64,000 nt of DNA from Kuschelorhynchus macadamiae (lineage: Eukaryota > Arthropoda > Insecta > Coleoptera > Curculionidae), in assembly GCA_030620095.1 (NCBI GenBank), contig JAUTXW010000108.1, positions 1,550,001-1,614,000 on the forward strand. Direction: 5' to 3'. The notes under the pieces are model-generated. The model saw nothing but the letters and a program-made list of their open reading frames with translations. It was not told where the DNA came from and ran no database searches. Position numbers and translations under genes: made by a program. Below, piece after piece: positions 48,360 to 58,848 of the stretch (positions are counted from its first letter, which is position 1; each line of letters starts with the position of its first letter).

Positions 48360-48553
48360 TCTTGAGCTAGATCATAATATTTATTAAGTTTTTCTCTTTC
48401 TTTTTGTTCTAGGTTATGGTCAGACGGGTGGGAAATATCGATGAAGAAGGCTTGTTTCTGTTTTTTATCTAAAAGTGTGATGTCAGGGTGATTGCTGGCA
48501 ACTGGTCTGTCTGTTACAATGGTCGTATACCAATGAAGTCCAAGCATTTTCAA
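48360..48553 (-). pseudogene. Restriction-like endonuclease fragment of a second R4/Dong-like LINE
   Basis: LHWYTTIVTDRPVASNHPDI followed by TLLDKKQKQAFFIDISHPSD shows the PD...D pattern of the LINE restriction-like endonuclease, then LEQKEREKLNKYYDLAQEYK. In a single element this domain comes after the transcriptase, yet here it lies upstream of the N-terminal region of the 45864-48230 LINE on the same strand. It is therefore from another copy or a rearranged one. Confidence 0.6.
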
Positions 48554-48599
48554 GAACCGGCGTAGCCAGAAAAGAGCGTCTTAACTTTGTAGCATTTTA

Positions 48600-49679
48600 A
48601 TTTTAAAATTCTACAGTTTTGTTTATATAAGGTCATTTCTGGTAAAAAATTAAATCACTCATTTTAATTTGCACTCGTTTTTGCTTTATTTTTCTATTTG
48701 TCACAACCCTGGGGCTGTTTGGTTGTAATATGTAGTGTTTATGAACACACCTGCCAATCGATAAAGTGCCTTTATTGTGACATATTCTTACAACGTTGTC
48801 AGTTCTCACTTCCATCTTGAGAATTTCATGATTTTGACAATTTGTCATTAAGCGATTTCTTAATCGTGCAGATTTTCGAAGCGATGTGGCTTCTTCCCGA
48901 TTCAGTCAGCTGTTAGGCGGTTCAATGAAGAAGAGGTCAAGGGCCATTTTGTAAAATAGGTCACTTTCCTCTGGCATCTCGTGCTCGAAAGTCAAAAAAT
49001 GTCTTCCCAATTTCGTTTTTTTGTCTGGTGCGGCATGTTGTACCATATTATTTAGTTAAGACTGCTATGTTTGTTTTCTTTACCTATTTGGATAAAAGGA
49101 TTCCAATGTCTGGCGGATTTTGTTTATTCCCTTAATTTTAGGTAAGCGATTTTTTTTGTAAAATCTTATAAGGCCTTATTTTCATTCTCGATATTCTTTA
49201 CAGGGTCCAACGTCCACCCTTCAACGTCCACCCTCCGACGTACACCCTACAACCTCCACGCTTCTTCCTTCAGCAACATTATAAGCCTTTTTGGTATTTT
49301 TACCATATTTGTATGAAAATGCAGAGGTAACATAACCTGTCTTTTTTGTCTATTTTCCACATGTTCTTATGGAAGAGTGGACACGTGCACTGGGTTGCTG
49401 AGCAAATTTGAGACTTACTTTGTACCTAAGACAATATCAATAGCATATAGTGATTAGTGTTGCAAAACTCGAACAATACCTCTACAGATCTACATCAACT
49501 GCTTTTGGAATTAAGGCCAGTTATTTCCATTTTATTTATAATGAGTGTGAATATATTTATAAATTTTATTTTAATATAACAATAGTTACAACTTTAAAAA
49601 TTAGTTGCAAAAAACAACGAAAAAATACAATAAGAAATACCTAATACAACAAACAATAAATTATTGAAACTAAGTAAGG
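48600..49679. other. Intergenic; no gene recognised
   Basis: Short incidental frames only. A small imperfect tandem run (AACGTCCACCCTT-like, four units) lies at about 49207-49262. Confidence 0.35.
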
Positions 49680-50760
49680 TGTTTAAAATTTTGTCCATTT
49701 GCATCCTGGCAGTGGGCCAAATATTGTGGGAAGACATTTAATACATTAAAAGGAATGCCAGCCTCCTCGATTCGTCTACATTCGATTTCCATTCGCTCCT
49801 TTAAATATTTGCAGTCATAGGGCTTAGTTTTATAAACCATATATTTAAGTTCTAAAGTAGTCGACGGGCGTCAAGTCCGGAGACCGAGGTGGCCACTCTA
49901 TTGTACCCCTACGTCCAATTCATTTTCCAAAAAAATATTGTCTGAATAATCCCGAACATTCTGAGCAAAATGCGGCGGAGCACCATCCTGATGAAACCAT
50001 ATTTATCATTTGGTACACCATTACCTAAAAAAAATCAAGTTTAAATACTTAATACAGCAGGCAAAGTAAGAAACTTACGGTTATTCGGAATTAGTTCTGC
50101 AACAACTGCGACAATTTTGGTTATTAAAAGATTCAAATATCTTTCTCCAGATAAGGTGCCATCCATGAAAAAGAGACCGATTATTTTTGAACCATTTATA
50201 TCACCCCAAACATTTTATCTTTTGGGGAAAATGAGTACGATTTTAACGTCTCCAATGTGGATTTCCACTGGCCTAATACTAACAATTATGCCTGTTAACT
50301 TATCCATTCAAAAAAAAAAAGTTGCTTAAGTATTGCAACGCTCCGCCATTATTTTACAAAACTCGAAGCGCTTATCGTGATCATCCTCAGAGAGTCCTTG
50401 CATCAAAGTTAGTTTGTATGGATGAAACTTTCTGGTTTTTAGAAGTCGTTCTACGGACATGTGTGAGAAATCATTTCTTCCTAATGTTTTGGTAGAAAGG
50501 CGAGTATTTTATTCTAAACTGATTAAATCATTCAGAACCTTATCACCATCTGTTGCGCTTTTAGGTCTGCCAGAACGTACAGCATCCTTTAGTTATTAAA
50601 TTTCTGATAGGATATTTGTCATTAAAAATGTTACTAACATATTGTAGGTTTCGCATTCTGTTCCCATAACCCAACTATGGGTTGTAGTTAAACGATCCAT
50701 TTTTGTAAATCAACCAAGCTTACATTGTCGAGTATCAGGTACCCTTTTGTGTGCAGGTAT
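49680..50760 (-). pseudogene. DD41D-type mariner-like transposase relic
   Basis: Minus-strand fragments in order: SATDGDKVLNDLISLE and RKFHPYKLTLMQGLSEDDHD with KRFEFCKIMAER (about 50560-50330); then WGDINGSKIIGLFFMDGTLS and GERYLNLLITKIVAVVAELI (50210-50080); IRMVL/FHQDGAPPHFAQNVRDY (second Asp, about 49990); and a C-terminus KYLKERMEIECRRIEEAGIP and NVFPQYLAHCQDANGQNFKH. Frames change repeatedly. The order matches the other DD41D-like copies in this window. Confidence 0.6.
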
Positions 50761-51014
50761 TTTAATAAAAGGAAATACACTACATTATGGATATTATATC
50801 CTTATTTTCACAAAAACTGTTGCCTTTCAGAAAAAGTGCTCTTAACAAAAAATATTGAAACATTAGCGCAGATTTTAAAAAAATAACATAATGTAGGTAT
50901 AGTTCCAATAAAAAAAATAATTTTCCTTTTATAACAGAAAAACGGTAAACTTATATTTTTCATTAAATTCAGATTCGGATATTTCGCCGTTTCCTTACTT
51001 TTGTTACACGCTGA

Positions 51015-51018
<4 letters not shown>

Positions 51019-51088
<70 letters not shown>
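51019..51088. repeat. (TA)n microsatellite, left of the mariner-like insertion
   Basis: About 35 TA units ending exactly at the TA duplication of the element starting at 51089; a further TA tract starts at its other end (53462). Confidence 0.95.
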
Positions 51089-51091
<3 letters not shown>

Positions 51092-51689
51092 GGTTATTCA
51101 CGCAACCCGTTCATTAAAAGTTTTTGATGATGCCATTTAGATAAAAATTTCAAATTTTGGGATTAAGTAAGGTCAAGAGGTACTTCTTTTTTGAAATATT
51201 TTCAACTTCCTGTCACTTCCGGTTTAACCGGAAGTTGGTATCAACTTGCTTATTTTAAATGGAACACCCTGTATTTTATGCTATTTTTAGATTCTACGGA
51301 GAATTTTAATGCTATTTTATGTAGCATGTCCTATACCTAGGTTCAAGCATTCTTAAGATATTTGACCTTGAACCGAAAATGAGCCTTCGGGGTATCAAAT
51401 TTTAAAATCTCATATTTTTGATATAATCTTCATATTTTTTTAATCTTAATTTTTTTTGAATTTGATTTTTATAATCTTCATATTTTGCAAACGTTTTTTT
51501 AAATCTATAAAATAATCTTAGGTTTCATTTTTGAAATAATTTTTTTTAATGTATTTGCTTAAAATTTGTCTATTTTTATCAAAACAGAAGATTCAAACGA
51601 ACTTTGTTTTGGCAAGGTTAAATTCAAAAAAGAAACCAGTGACAAAACAGGATAACGTAATAAACACACATTTTCAAAGCCGCTGAGCG

Positions 51690-52427
51690 AACATTATATG
51701 CACTCTTATTCCTTCCAAAACGTACAAGCCAGCCTTGAGACCTGGTGATGACGTCCGACGAGTAGAATTTTGCGAATTCATGTTTTTGAAAATTCAAGAG
51801 GACCCTCAATTCCTTTCAAAAATATTTTGGACCGATGAAGCGAAATTTTCTAGAGAAGGAATAACAAATAGAAGAAACGAACATTTCTGGGCAGCTGAAA
51901 ATCCGCACGCTTTACGCGAAACGCGTTCTCAAGTGAGGTTTAGCTTCAATGTTTTCGGTATGGTATTAAATGATCAGGTGCGGTACTGTATTTATGAAGA
52001 CAATTTAAACAGTGATAAGTATTTGGAAATTCTACGAGGGACGGTTTCTGAATTTATAGAAGAAATTCCTATTGGTGGGCTGCAAATCTATTGGTATTAA
52101 TTAGATGAGGCACCAGCACATAATTCCGCTGCAGTTTATCACCAATTATCTCGAATTTTTGAAGATCGCTGGATTGGTCCCAATGGCCCTTGGAGATGGC
52201 GCCCGCGATCGCCTGATTTAACATCCCTAGACTTTTATTTATGGGGATTTATCAAAGGTAAAGTTTATGCTCCCCCAGTAAATAACCGACAAGATTTACT
52301 GGACAGGATACGACCAGCTTTTGCCGAATTAGAAAACGTACAAATTCAACGGGTCACAGCAACTGTACAAAGAAGAATTGAAATGTGTCTTCAAAAAAAC
52401 GGACAGCATATAGAACATTTGTTATAA
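51690..52427 (+). pseudogene. DD41D-type mariner-like transposase, N-terminally deleted
   Basis: One frame from about 51690 to the stop at 52425-52427, with a single nonsense codon (TAA at 52098) just before the second catalytic Asp. Motifs: LRPGDDVRRVEFCEFMFLKI, IFWTDEAKFS (first Asp), VRYCIYEDNLNSDKYLEILR, LDEAPAHNSA (second Asp, with Glu where Gly is usual), DRWIGPNGPWRW, RPRSPDLTSLDFYLWGFIKG (third Asp, 41 residues after the second), and the C-terminus RRIEMCLQKNGQHIEHLL. The helix-turn-helix half is missing: the sequence upstream of 51690 is the inverted repeat and a short non-matching piece. It could not bind the ends by itself. Confidence 0.82.
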
Positions 52428-53040
52428 TTCAATTTTATTATTTTATTTATTTATTGTTGATTGTTACATTGCTATAATTTTTAAGTTCACTAAAACAAGT
52501 TTAGAACAGTCTCGAACTTAGTAGATATGGTTAAAAATAATGTAAACAATTTATTACATTTTTTATAACTTTAACTTTTCCGAAACGAAAAAATTTCGTT
52601 TCAATCCTCTTCAATTTTCTCTTGTTCATTGGCGATAAATGAGGATGTTTTTCATTAAAAACATGGCACGTTTTCTGCAATATTTTGTAACATTCTCCGC
52701 GAATATAAAATAAATTGAGAATATCAGCTTATGAGTGTTATTTTATTTTAATTTAAAAGTTTCAAAACAGCTGTCAAGTTGAAAAGAAAAGCACAACAAT
52801 TGTTTTTCTATGGCTTACTACGGGAAGGTGTAAGCATTTAGCAAATACATATGATAGTTTAATAAAAACCTGATTATTTCGAAAATGGTTACGAATAGGT
52901 ATAGGGAACCTTAATACAGTTCGATAGAAAAATAAATTCTACATTTGATAGTGCATAAAGTTATAGGGTGCCCGTTTAAGAAAACGGACTTTAGCGGCTT
53001 TGAAAATGTGAATGTTTGTCGCTGAATTTAGGACACTCTG
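52428..53040. other. Internal non-coding part of the mariner-like element
   Basis: AT-rich sequence between the transposase stop and the right inverted repeat; no further frame. Confidence 0.5.
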
Positions 53041-53458
53041 TATAAAAATAGACATTTCAATAAAAAAATAGAAACCTAAGATTATTTACCGATCGTCTGC
53101 AAAATTTGAAGATTATATCTTCAAAACTTACAAAAATATGAGATTTTAAAATTTGGTACCCCCAAGGCTCATTTTTGGTTCAAGGTCAAGTATCTTAAGA
53201 ACGCTTGAACCTAGGTATAGGACATGCTACATAAAATAGCATTAAAATTCTCCGTAGAATTCAAAAATATCATAAAATACAGGGTGTTCCATTTAAAATA
53301 AGCAAGTTGATACCAACTTCCGGTTAAATCGGAAGTGACAGGAAGTTGAAAAAATTTAAAAAAACGTACCCCTTGACCTTACCTTAATCCCAAAATTTGA
53401 AATTTTTATCTAAATGGCATCATCAAAAACTTTTATTGAACAGGTTGCGTGAATAACC

Positions 53459-53948
<490 letters not shown>

Positions 53949-54259
53949 AGGCAAACTAATTGGAAACGATAACTTACGAAAATCTGATTCGTTGCTAGTA
54001 AGAAATTGGTTTAAGACATTTCGAATATTACAAGCATTGTATTGTTAGGGTATACATCTATTATTATTAAACAACCTTATTAAGTTTGAAAAATAATTTA
54101 TTCATTACAAAATTCCAAGAACACTACATTTTTAAGCGACAAACTAATTGGAAACGTATTTCTGGATCAACATTTTTTAATAAGTACGCCCACTTTAAAA
54201 TTAGAAATCAACATTTTCTAACAAGAATGTCTGAAACTATGGGTTCGCGAAAAAGTTGT

Positions 54260-54870
54260 AACGAAAATTAAAGACAAATCATTATTAATCTTCATAGGAA
54301 AGGCTATTCGTTTCAAAATATTGCAAAAATGGTTAATCGTTCCAAAAAGGCGGTGTTTAACGCTGTTCATCGTGTTAGGACATGTATCCACTAGAACTTT
54401 TCCTAGAAAGCGACGACCGAGAAAAACACTATGGAAATAGATCGTCGATTTATTCGCATTTCTAAGGCAGACACTTACGAATCAGCATTTGATATTTGGA
54501 AATAAATTTTTGCTAAACATTCAAGGGAATTTAGTGTTGGAAGTGTTCGTAATCGTTTGAACGAGGCATAACCTTTTTGCAGTGTACCAAGGAAGAAGTC
54601 TCACCTTTCTAAAGTGAATCGAAGGAGCCGTTTGAAATTTGTTAGAAATCACCTTCCTTGGAACGTCCAACGGTTGTGATGGAAAACGTACCAAGGAAGA
54701 AGTCTCACCTTTCTAAAGTGAATCGAAGGAGCCGTTTGAAATTTGTTAGAAATCACCTTCCTTGGAACGTCCAACGGTTGTGATGGAAAACGTTTTGTTT
54801 GGCGTTGACCAAATAAAGAAATTGACCCGCGCTGAAATTTGGTGGTTGTTGTATCATGGTATCAGGCTGC
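54260..54870 (+). pseudogene. Tc1 transposase pseudogene with a 105-bp tandem duplication
   Basis: After MGSRKSCNEN, the frame IINLHRKGYSFQNIAKMVNR with SKKAVFNAVHRVRT gives the paired-like helix-turn-helix. Next come EIDRRFIRISKADTYESAFD and FSVGSVRNRLNEA, followed by PRKKSHLSKVNRRSRLKFVR and NHLPWN. The segment PRKKSH...W is then repeated exactly. The catalytic domain is nearly gone (only scattered pieces between 54790 and 55050). Stops and deletions make it non-functional. Confidence 0.75.
54583..54792 (+). repeat. Perfect 105-bp tandem duplication
   Basis: 54583-54687 and 54688-54792 appear identical, each starting GTACCAAGGAAGAAG and ending GATGGAAAAC. The length is divisible by three, so it would duplicate 35 codons in frame. 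Confidence 0.93.
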
Positions 54871-55310
54871 TTTTCTTGGAATGGTGTTAGCCCTCTTTGT
54901 ATAATAACTAGATCAGTATGAATACGTTAACATACTGGAAAATGTGATGCAACCATATGCAGAAGAAAATTTATCAGTACTTTGTAAAATCCAAAGCACT
55001 TTGAAAGTAATTGAAGCCAATGGATATCCAACTAAATACTAGGTACTCGATTGAGTCAAAAACTTATAAGTTGTTAGAAAATGTTGATTCAGAAATAACT
55101 TTCCAATTAGTTTGGCTCTTAAAAATGTAATGTTCTTCGAATTTTAATGAATAAATTATTTTTGAAACTTAATAAGGTTATTTAATGCGATAATAATCGA
55201 TAAAGACCCTAACATTAGCAACAATGATTATAATATTCGAAATATCTTAAACCAATTTTTTACTAGCAACGGTTCAGATTTTCGTAAGTTTAATCAAAGG
55301 CCCTTGCAAC

Positions 55311-56174
55311 AGACAAATATGTCTGTTATTATTATGTCTAAAATAAGTTACATTAATTTATTCTATTTTCTGAAAATTTAGGCACATATTACTTGATCTT
55401 GCTTAGATTTAATGTATTTTTTCGTTTATAGAGCAAAAATAGGGAAGATAATCAAAATTTACTAAAAAAAAAGTTTTCTTTGAGCTAGGGTGTTATGATT
55501 TCAGATCTAAACAATTTTTTTCAATAACATTAACTAATTAACTAACTTTTATCAAAAACAAATTTCTCTGAAATATAAAAAAATTCTTGCTGTTGCACAT
55601 TTTATAAGCTTGGTCTTTAAGGGATCTGCAGCCCCATAGCGCCCCCCCCCCCTGATTGCACCACTGCTGTTTTGATGTGTTGCTTGCGATGGCAGATCAC
55701 GTTATGATTCAGCAAAATAAAGTGGTTAATATAAAATATATGGCAAAAGTTTTATAATGGGAATACAAAACGAAATAATTTTAATTTCCTCCAATTTATG
55801 TCTTGAAATCTACTTATTTAAGTCCTCGACTGTTCCGGCTCGATCTTTTATACTCGAGCTCGTAAAGCGTATTGTTCTGCGGTCACATAAAGCACATATA
55901 TCCTTTATTAATATCATTTCGCCCTTCTCTTATGGTGGTAATAACAAGCATAATTTCATTGATTGTCAAACGCAGAGAGACATCGGGACGCTTTTGTAAA
56001 GATTTCGAGATAGGAGGGCTATAACTGAGTTCCTTCGATATAAGAATAGTAGCTAGATACCTGTTTTCCCACGTATAGGAGAATATAGAAGAACACAAAA
56101 TGTTTTTATGAGTTAAAAAGGATTATTGTTTTTGTAGTATGTTTGGAATATTAGTATTTAGTAAAACTAAAAGC
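55311..56174. other. Intergenic; no gene recognised
   Basis: AT-rich. A C13 run occurs at about 55641-55655. Frames at 55757-55999 and 55883-56098 are overlapping mirror frames without domains. Confidence 0.35.
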
Positions 56175-56520
56175 TTAGCTACAGTAAATGCTGATTTTCA
56201 CTATGCCAATTCCTGGTATTGTGATAGCTGATTTATGACTTAAACCCAGCTCGTGATTATTTGTTCTTAAAGAACCAGTTTTATCAACTTCAACCGTACC
56301 AAGAACATTAATCTTAATTTCTTCATTTATAATAAATCTGCCTTCCGCCTTTTGATTTCCTTCTTGATGTCTAAAACGATTCTCGAGATATGGAAAATAC
56401 TGATGGACTGGATGTTGCTGGTCGGGGTATCTCTGAGCATACAACTCATCAGCATTCCTTAAATATTTATTAATAACATATCCACTTTTTCACTTTGAAT
56501 ATACATTATTTTGACTTTTG
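56175..56520 (-). pseudogene. N-terminal fragment of a DD41D-type mariner-like transposase
   Basis: From about 56515: SEKVDMLLI, then ADELYAQRYPDQQHPVHQYF, PYLENRFRHQ, EEIKINVLGTVEVDKTGSLR and NNHELGLSHKSAITIPGIGI. This is the double helix-turn-helix region in front of the catalytic domain in this group. The element is cut off after it, complementing the 51.7-kb copy, which lacks exactly this part, but the two are far apart and of different families. Confidence 0.6.
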
Positions 56521-56711
56521 AAAACAAAAATAGTACTGAAAATCAAGAAAAATAAGGAAATCTTATGTCTATTCAGAAAGAATAGGTAAGTGCCACTGTC
56601 AAATCAAAAAATCCTACTTAATATCGAGCATGGCTATCCATGGCACACTTGATAAAAGTAAATAATTGATTATCGAGTATTTTTCTTAGTAATATTTAAT
56701 TTATTATTTAA

Positions 56712-56717
<6 letters not shown>

Positions 56718-56772
<55 letters not shown>
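56718..56772. repeat. (TA)n microsatellite
   Basis: About 27 TA units. Confidence 0.97.
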
Positions 56773-56774
<2 letters not shown>

Positions 56775-57510
56775 CATCTTTTTGTAAATTGACTAATTTG
56801 TCTTTGACATTTATTAAGACATTGCTTGTTTAACTAAATTTAAGAGAGGAAAAGTGTTTAGGCAGTAAAATATCCCAAGATACCGTATGTCCTTCAATTT
56901 GTTACTTAGTTTATTGTTAACTTTCTGGTTTTTTATTAAAACCCCGTATCTTCCAATATGGTTACCTATCAAACATAAAAAACCAAAAATCCTTTCGGTA
57001 TGTTTAATCAATGATCTTAACACCATTTCACGGCACATCATCAGATATACAAAATAAATTTGTAAATAAGTTTAATTTTTCCGAAACCTTATGGTCACAC
57101 AAGACACATATTTTTTGGTGCTAAAGAAAGATTTCTAAGTAAATGAGAAAATTCTGGTATGCCAGTTAATTTTATCAATAAAATAAGAGAAAATAAATAA
57201 CCGCATTGAGACTTTAAAAAAATAGAGAAAAACTGCTAAAAGTTCTCAAAATGAACTTTTTAAGTCTAATTTAATTCTGAAAGTATTCCAAGATTTATTG
57301 TGCAGTATTGTTACTTATGACCAGCAGTGTATTTCATATTAGCATTTCTCTTTTTTTAATTATTATTTATCGATTAAAAGAACGTAAATGTTTCCACCTT
57401 CGGATTTTTTAAAACATTCAAATGTATCCTCTTCAAGATACCCCTTTTTCGAAATTAGAGCAAGCCTAATACATATACACTTACATACTACATGACTCTT
57501 AACCACATTA
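56773..57510. other. Intergenic; no gene recognised
   Basis: AT-rich, short incidental frames only (for example 56814-57041 minus). Confidence 0.35.
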
Positions 57511-57665
57511 CAGAGCCGTAGCCCGAACTAAATTTTTGACAGGGCCCATTTTCTTTGTGCTATGACTGATTTTTCATATTTTTTCCAATATACACATTTT
57601 AATGTGTAAGAAAACTTTTTAATAGGGCTCAGCCCTGACCAGCCCCTCCTCTAGCTACGGCCCTG
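57511..57665. mobile_element. 155-bp hAT-type MITE
   Basis: Ends CAGAGCCGTAGC at 57511 and, inverted, CAGGGCCGTAGC ending 57665. It is flanked by CCACATTA (57503-57510) and TCACATTA (57666-57673), an 8-bp target duplication with one mismatch. CAGNGCCGTAGC ends and 8-bp duplications are typical of hAT. Noncoding. Confidence 0.8.
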
Positions 57666-57673
57666 TCACATTA

Positions 57674-58329
57674 CCTTCTTTTGCATGCGCAGTTAGGAAA
57701 AAATGTTGGTTATTTAAAATATGATCAGGATAACTAAAAAATATATTCACAAAAAATTCGATCTACAAAAGAAACTCACTATTACTAATTTCAATAGCTC
57801 GATACTAAATTAATATTAACCTCCATATAAATTATATACTTCTAGTGTGCTAAAGTATGATTTAACAGTCTCCTTATTAAGAGATAAACGTTTAAGGCTG
57901 CTTAAATATCCTCTTGTTTTTGTCACTAACACTCCATTTGAAGTAAACTGGAAAACTCCGTAGGAGGCTGGTTTCTAAATTCCTTCAATATTTCAAGTGC
58001 GAATAACGGCAGTTTGCAAAATATTTCCAATCCCAAAATTAAATTAGAAAAATGTTCTCATTATCTCATTCCCATTTGGCGCATTAATAGGTATTTATGA
58101 TTTTCAGGTTTACCACCTAATCACTATATGTTCGGACGATGTACGAAACGTTAAAAAACATATTTATGTTTCATTTAAACTCTTTTTTGTCTTCCTGATT
58201 AAAAAATCGAGTCACACACTAGTTTTATTCTTTACCTACGGCTGTAAGTGAATGCCAAAATATGATAAATCGTAGTCTTTAAAGAATTTAAAACATAGGA
58301 GCCTAAATGAAGTCTGATTTTTATAAATA
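57674..58329. other. Intergenic, with an inverted dispersed repeat at 58125-58199
   Basis: No gene. 58125-58199 is the minus-strand partner of the short repeat at 36774-36849 (ATGTTCGGACGATGT and TTTTTTGTCTTCCTGA). Confidence 0.45.
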
Positions 58330-58835
58330 CCTTTTTTACTTTCCTTATAAAAGGGAATTATTTTAATCGTAAAAAAATCACCCTCCGAGATTTTTCCGTC
58401 GGTCTGTCTGTCTGTCTGTCGATTTGTCGGTCTGTCTGTTCGCGGCAAAGCTAAAAAACTACTTACCGATTGATTTAAAATTTTGGTCAAAAACTAAGGG
58501 TCATATGGAGATGACCTGGTAACATTTTGGTAAAAATGTAATATGGCAAAACGAAATGGCGGCCTAGTGAATTAAGAAAGTTTTTATTCACTTTACCTCA
58601 AATTTTGCAATAAACTAAAGTATTACATAACATGTTAAAAAAATGAAGGTAAAAAAATCTTCTTTCCAATTGACTGTAAATTTTGGAGAAAAATTAAATA
58701 TATAAGGATAAACTGGTACGAATTCAACATGACGTAACAAAATTGCAATACGTGCCATAGGTAGAAACTGGTAGAATATCGGTAGGGATTTAATATATTG
58801 AAACAAAATGGGGTCCAATAAAAATGTTTGATAAG
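58330..58835 (-). repeat. Dispersed repeat R, copy e
   Basis: Reverse-complement copy: the tail at 58360-58450 contains a GTCT-rich run, CGCGGCAAAGCT and CTTACCGATTGATTT; AATGGCGGCC and TGACGTAACAAAATTGC lie in the units; the 5' motif CCAATAAAAATGTTTGATAAG ends near 58835. The Penelope pair is inserted at its 5' edge. Confidence 0.6.
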
Positions 58836-58848
58836 ACAGTATATATGT

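Larger units (their letters stand above)
51089..53461 (+). mobile_element. Mariner-like element with ~400-bp inverted repeats inside a (TA)n tract
   Basis: Ends CAGGGTTATTCACGCAACC at 51089 and its inverse ending 53461. The arms stay similar for about 400 bp or more: TTTTTGATGATGCCATTTAG near 51121 and its inverse near 53408, ATGTAGCATGTCCTATACCT near 51317 and its inverse near 53212. Each arm contains an inner GGAACACCCTGTA box (about 51261, and its inverse about 53278). TA flanks both ends, within TA microsatellites. Length is 2373 bp. It carries a transposase lacking its N-terminal third. Confidence 0.88.

Noticed and set aside
55641..55655. C-rich run that might be a structural motif
   Set aside because: A single homopolymer-like run without partner tracts needed for an i-motif or G-quadruplex.
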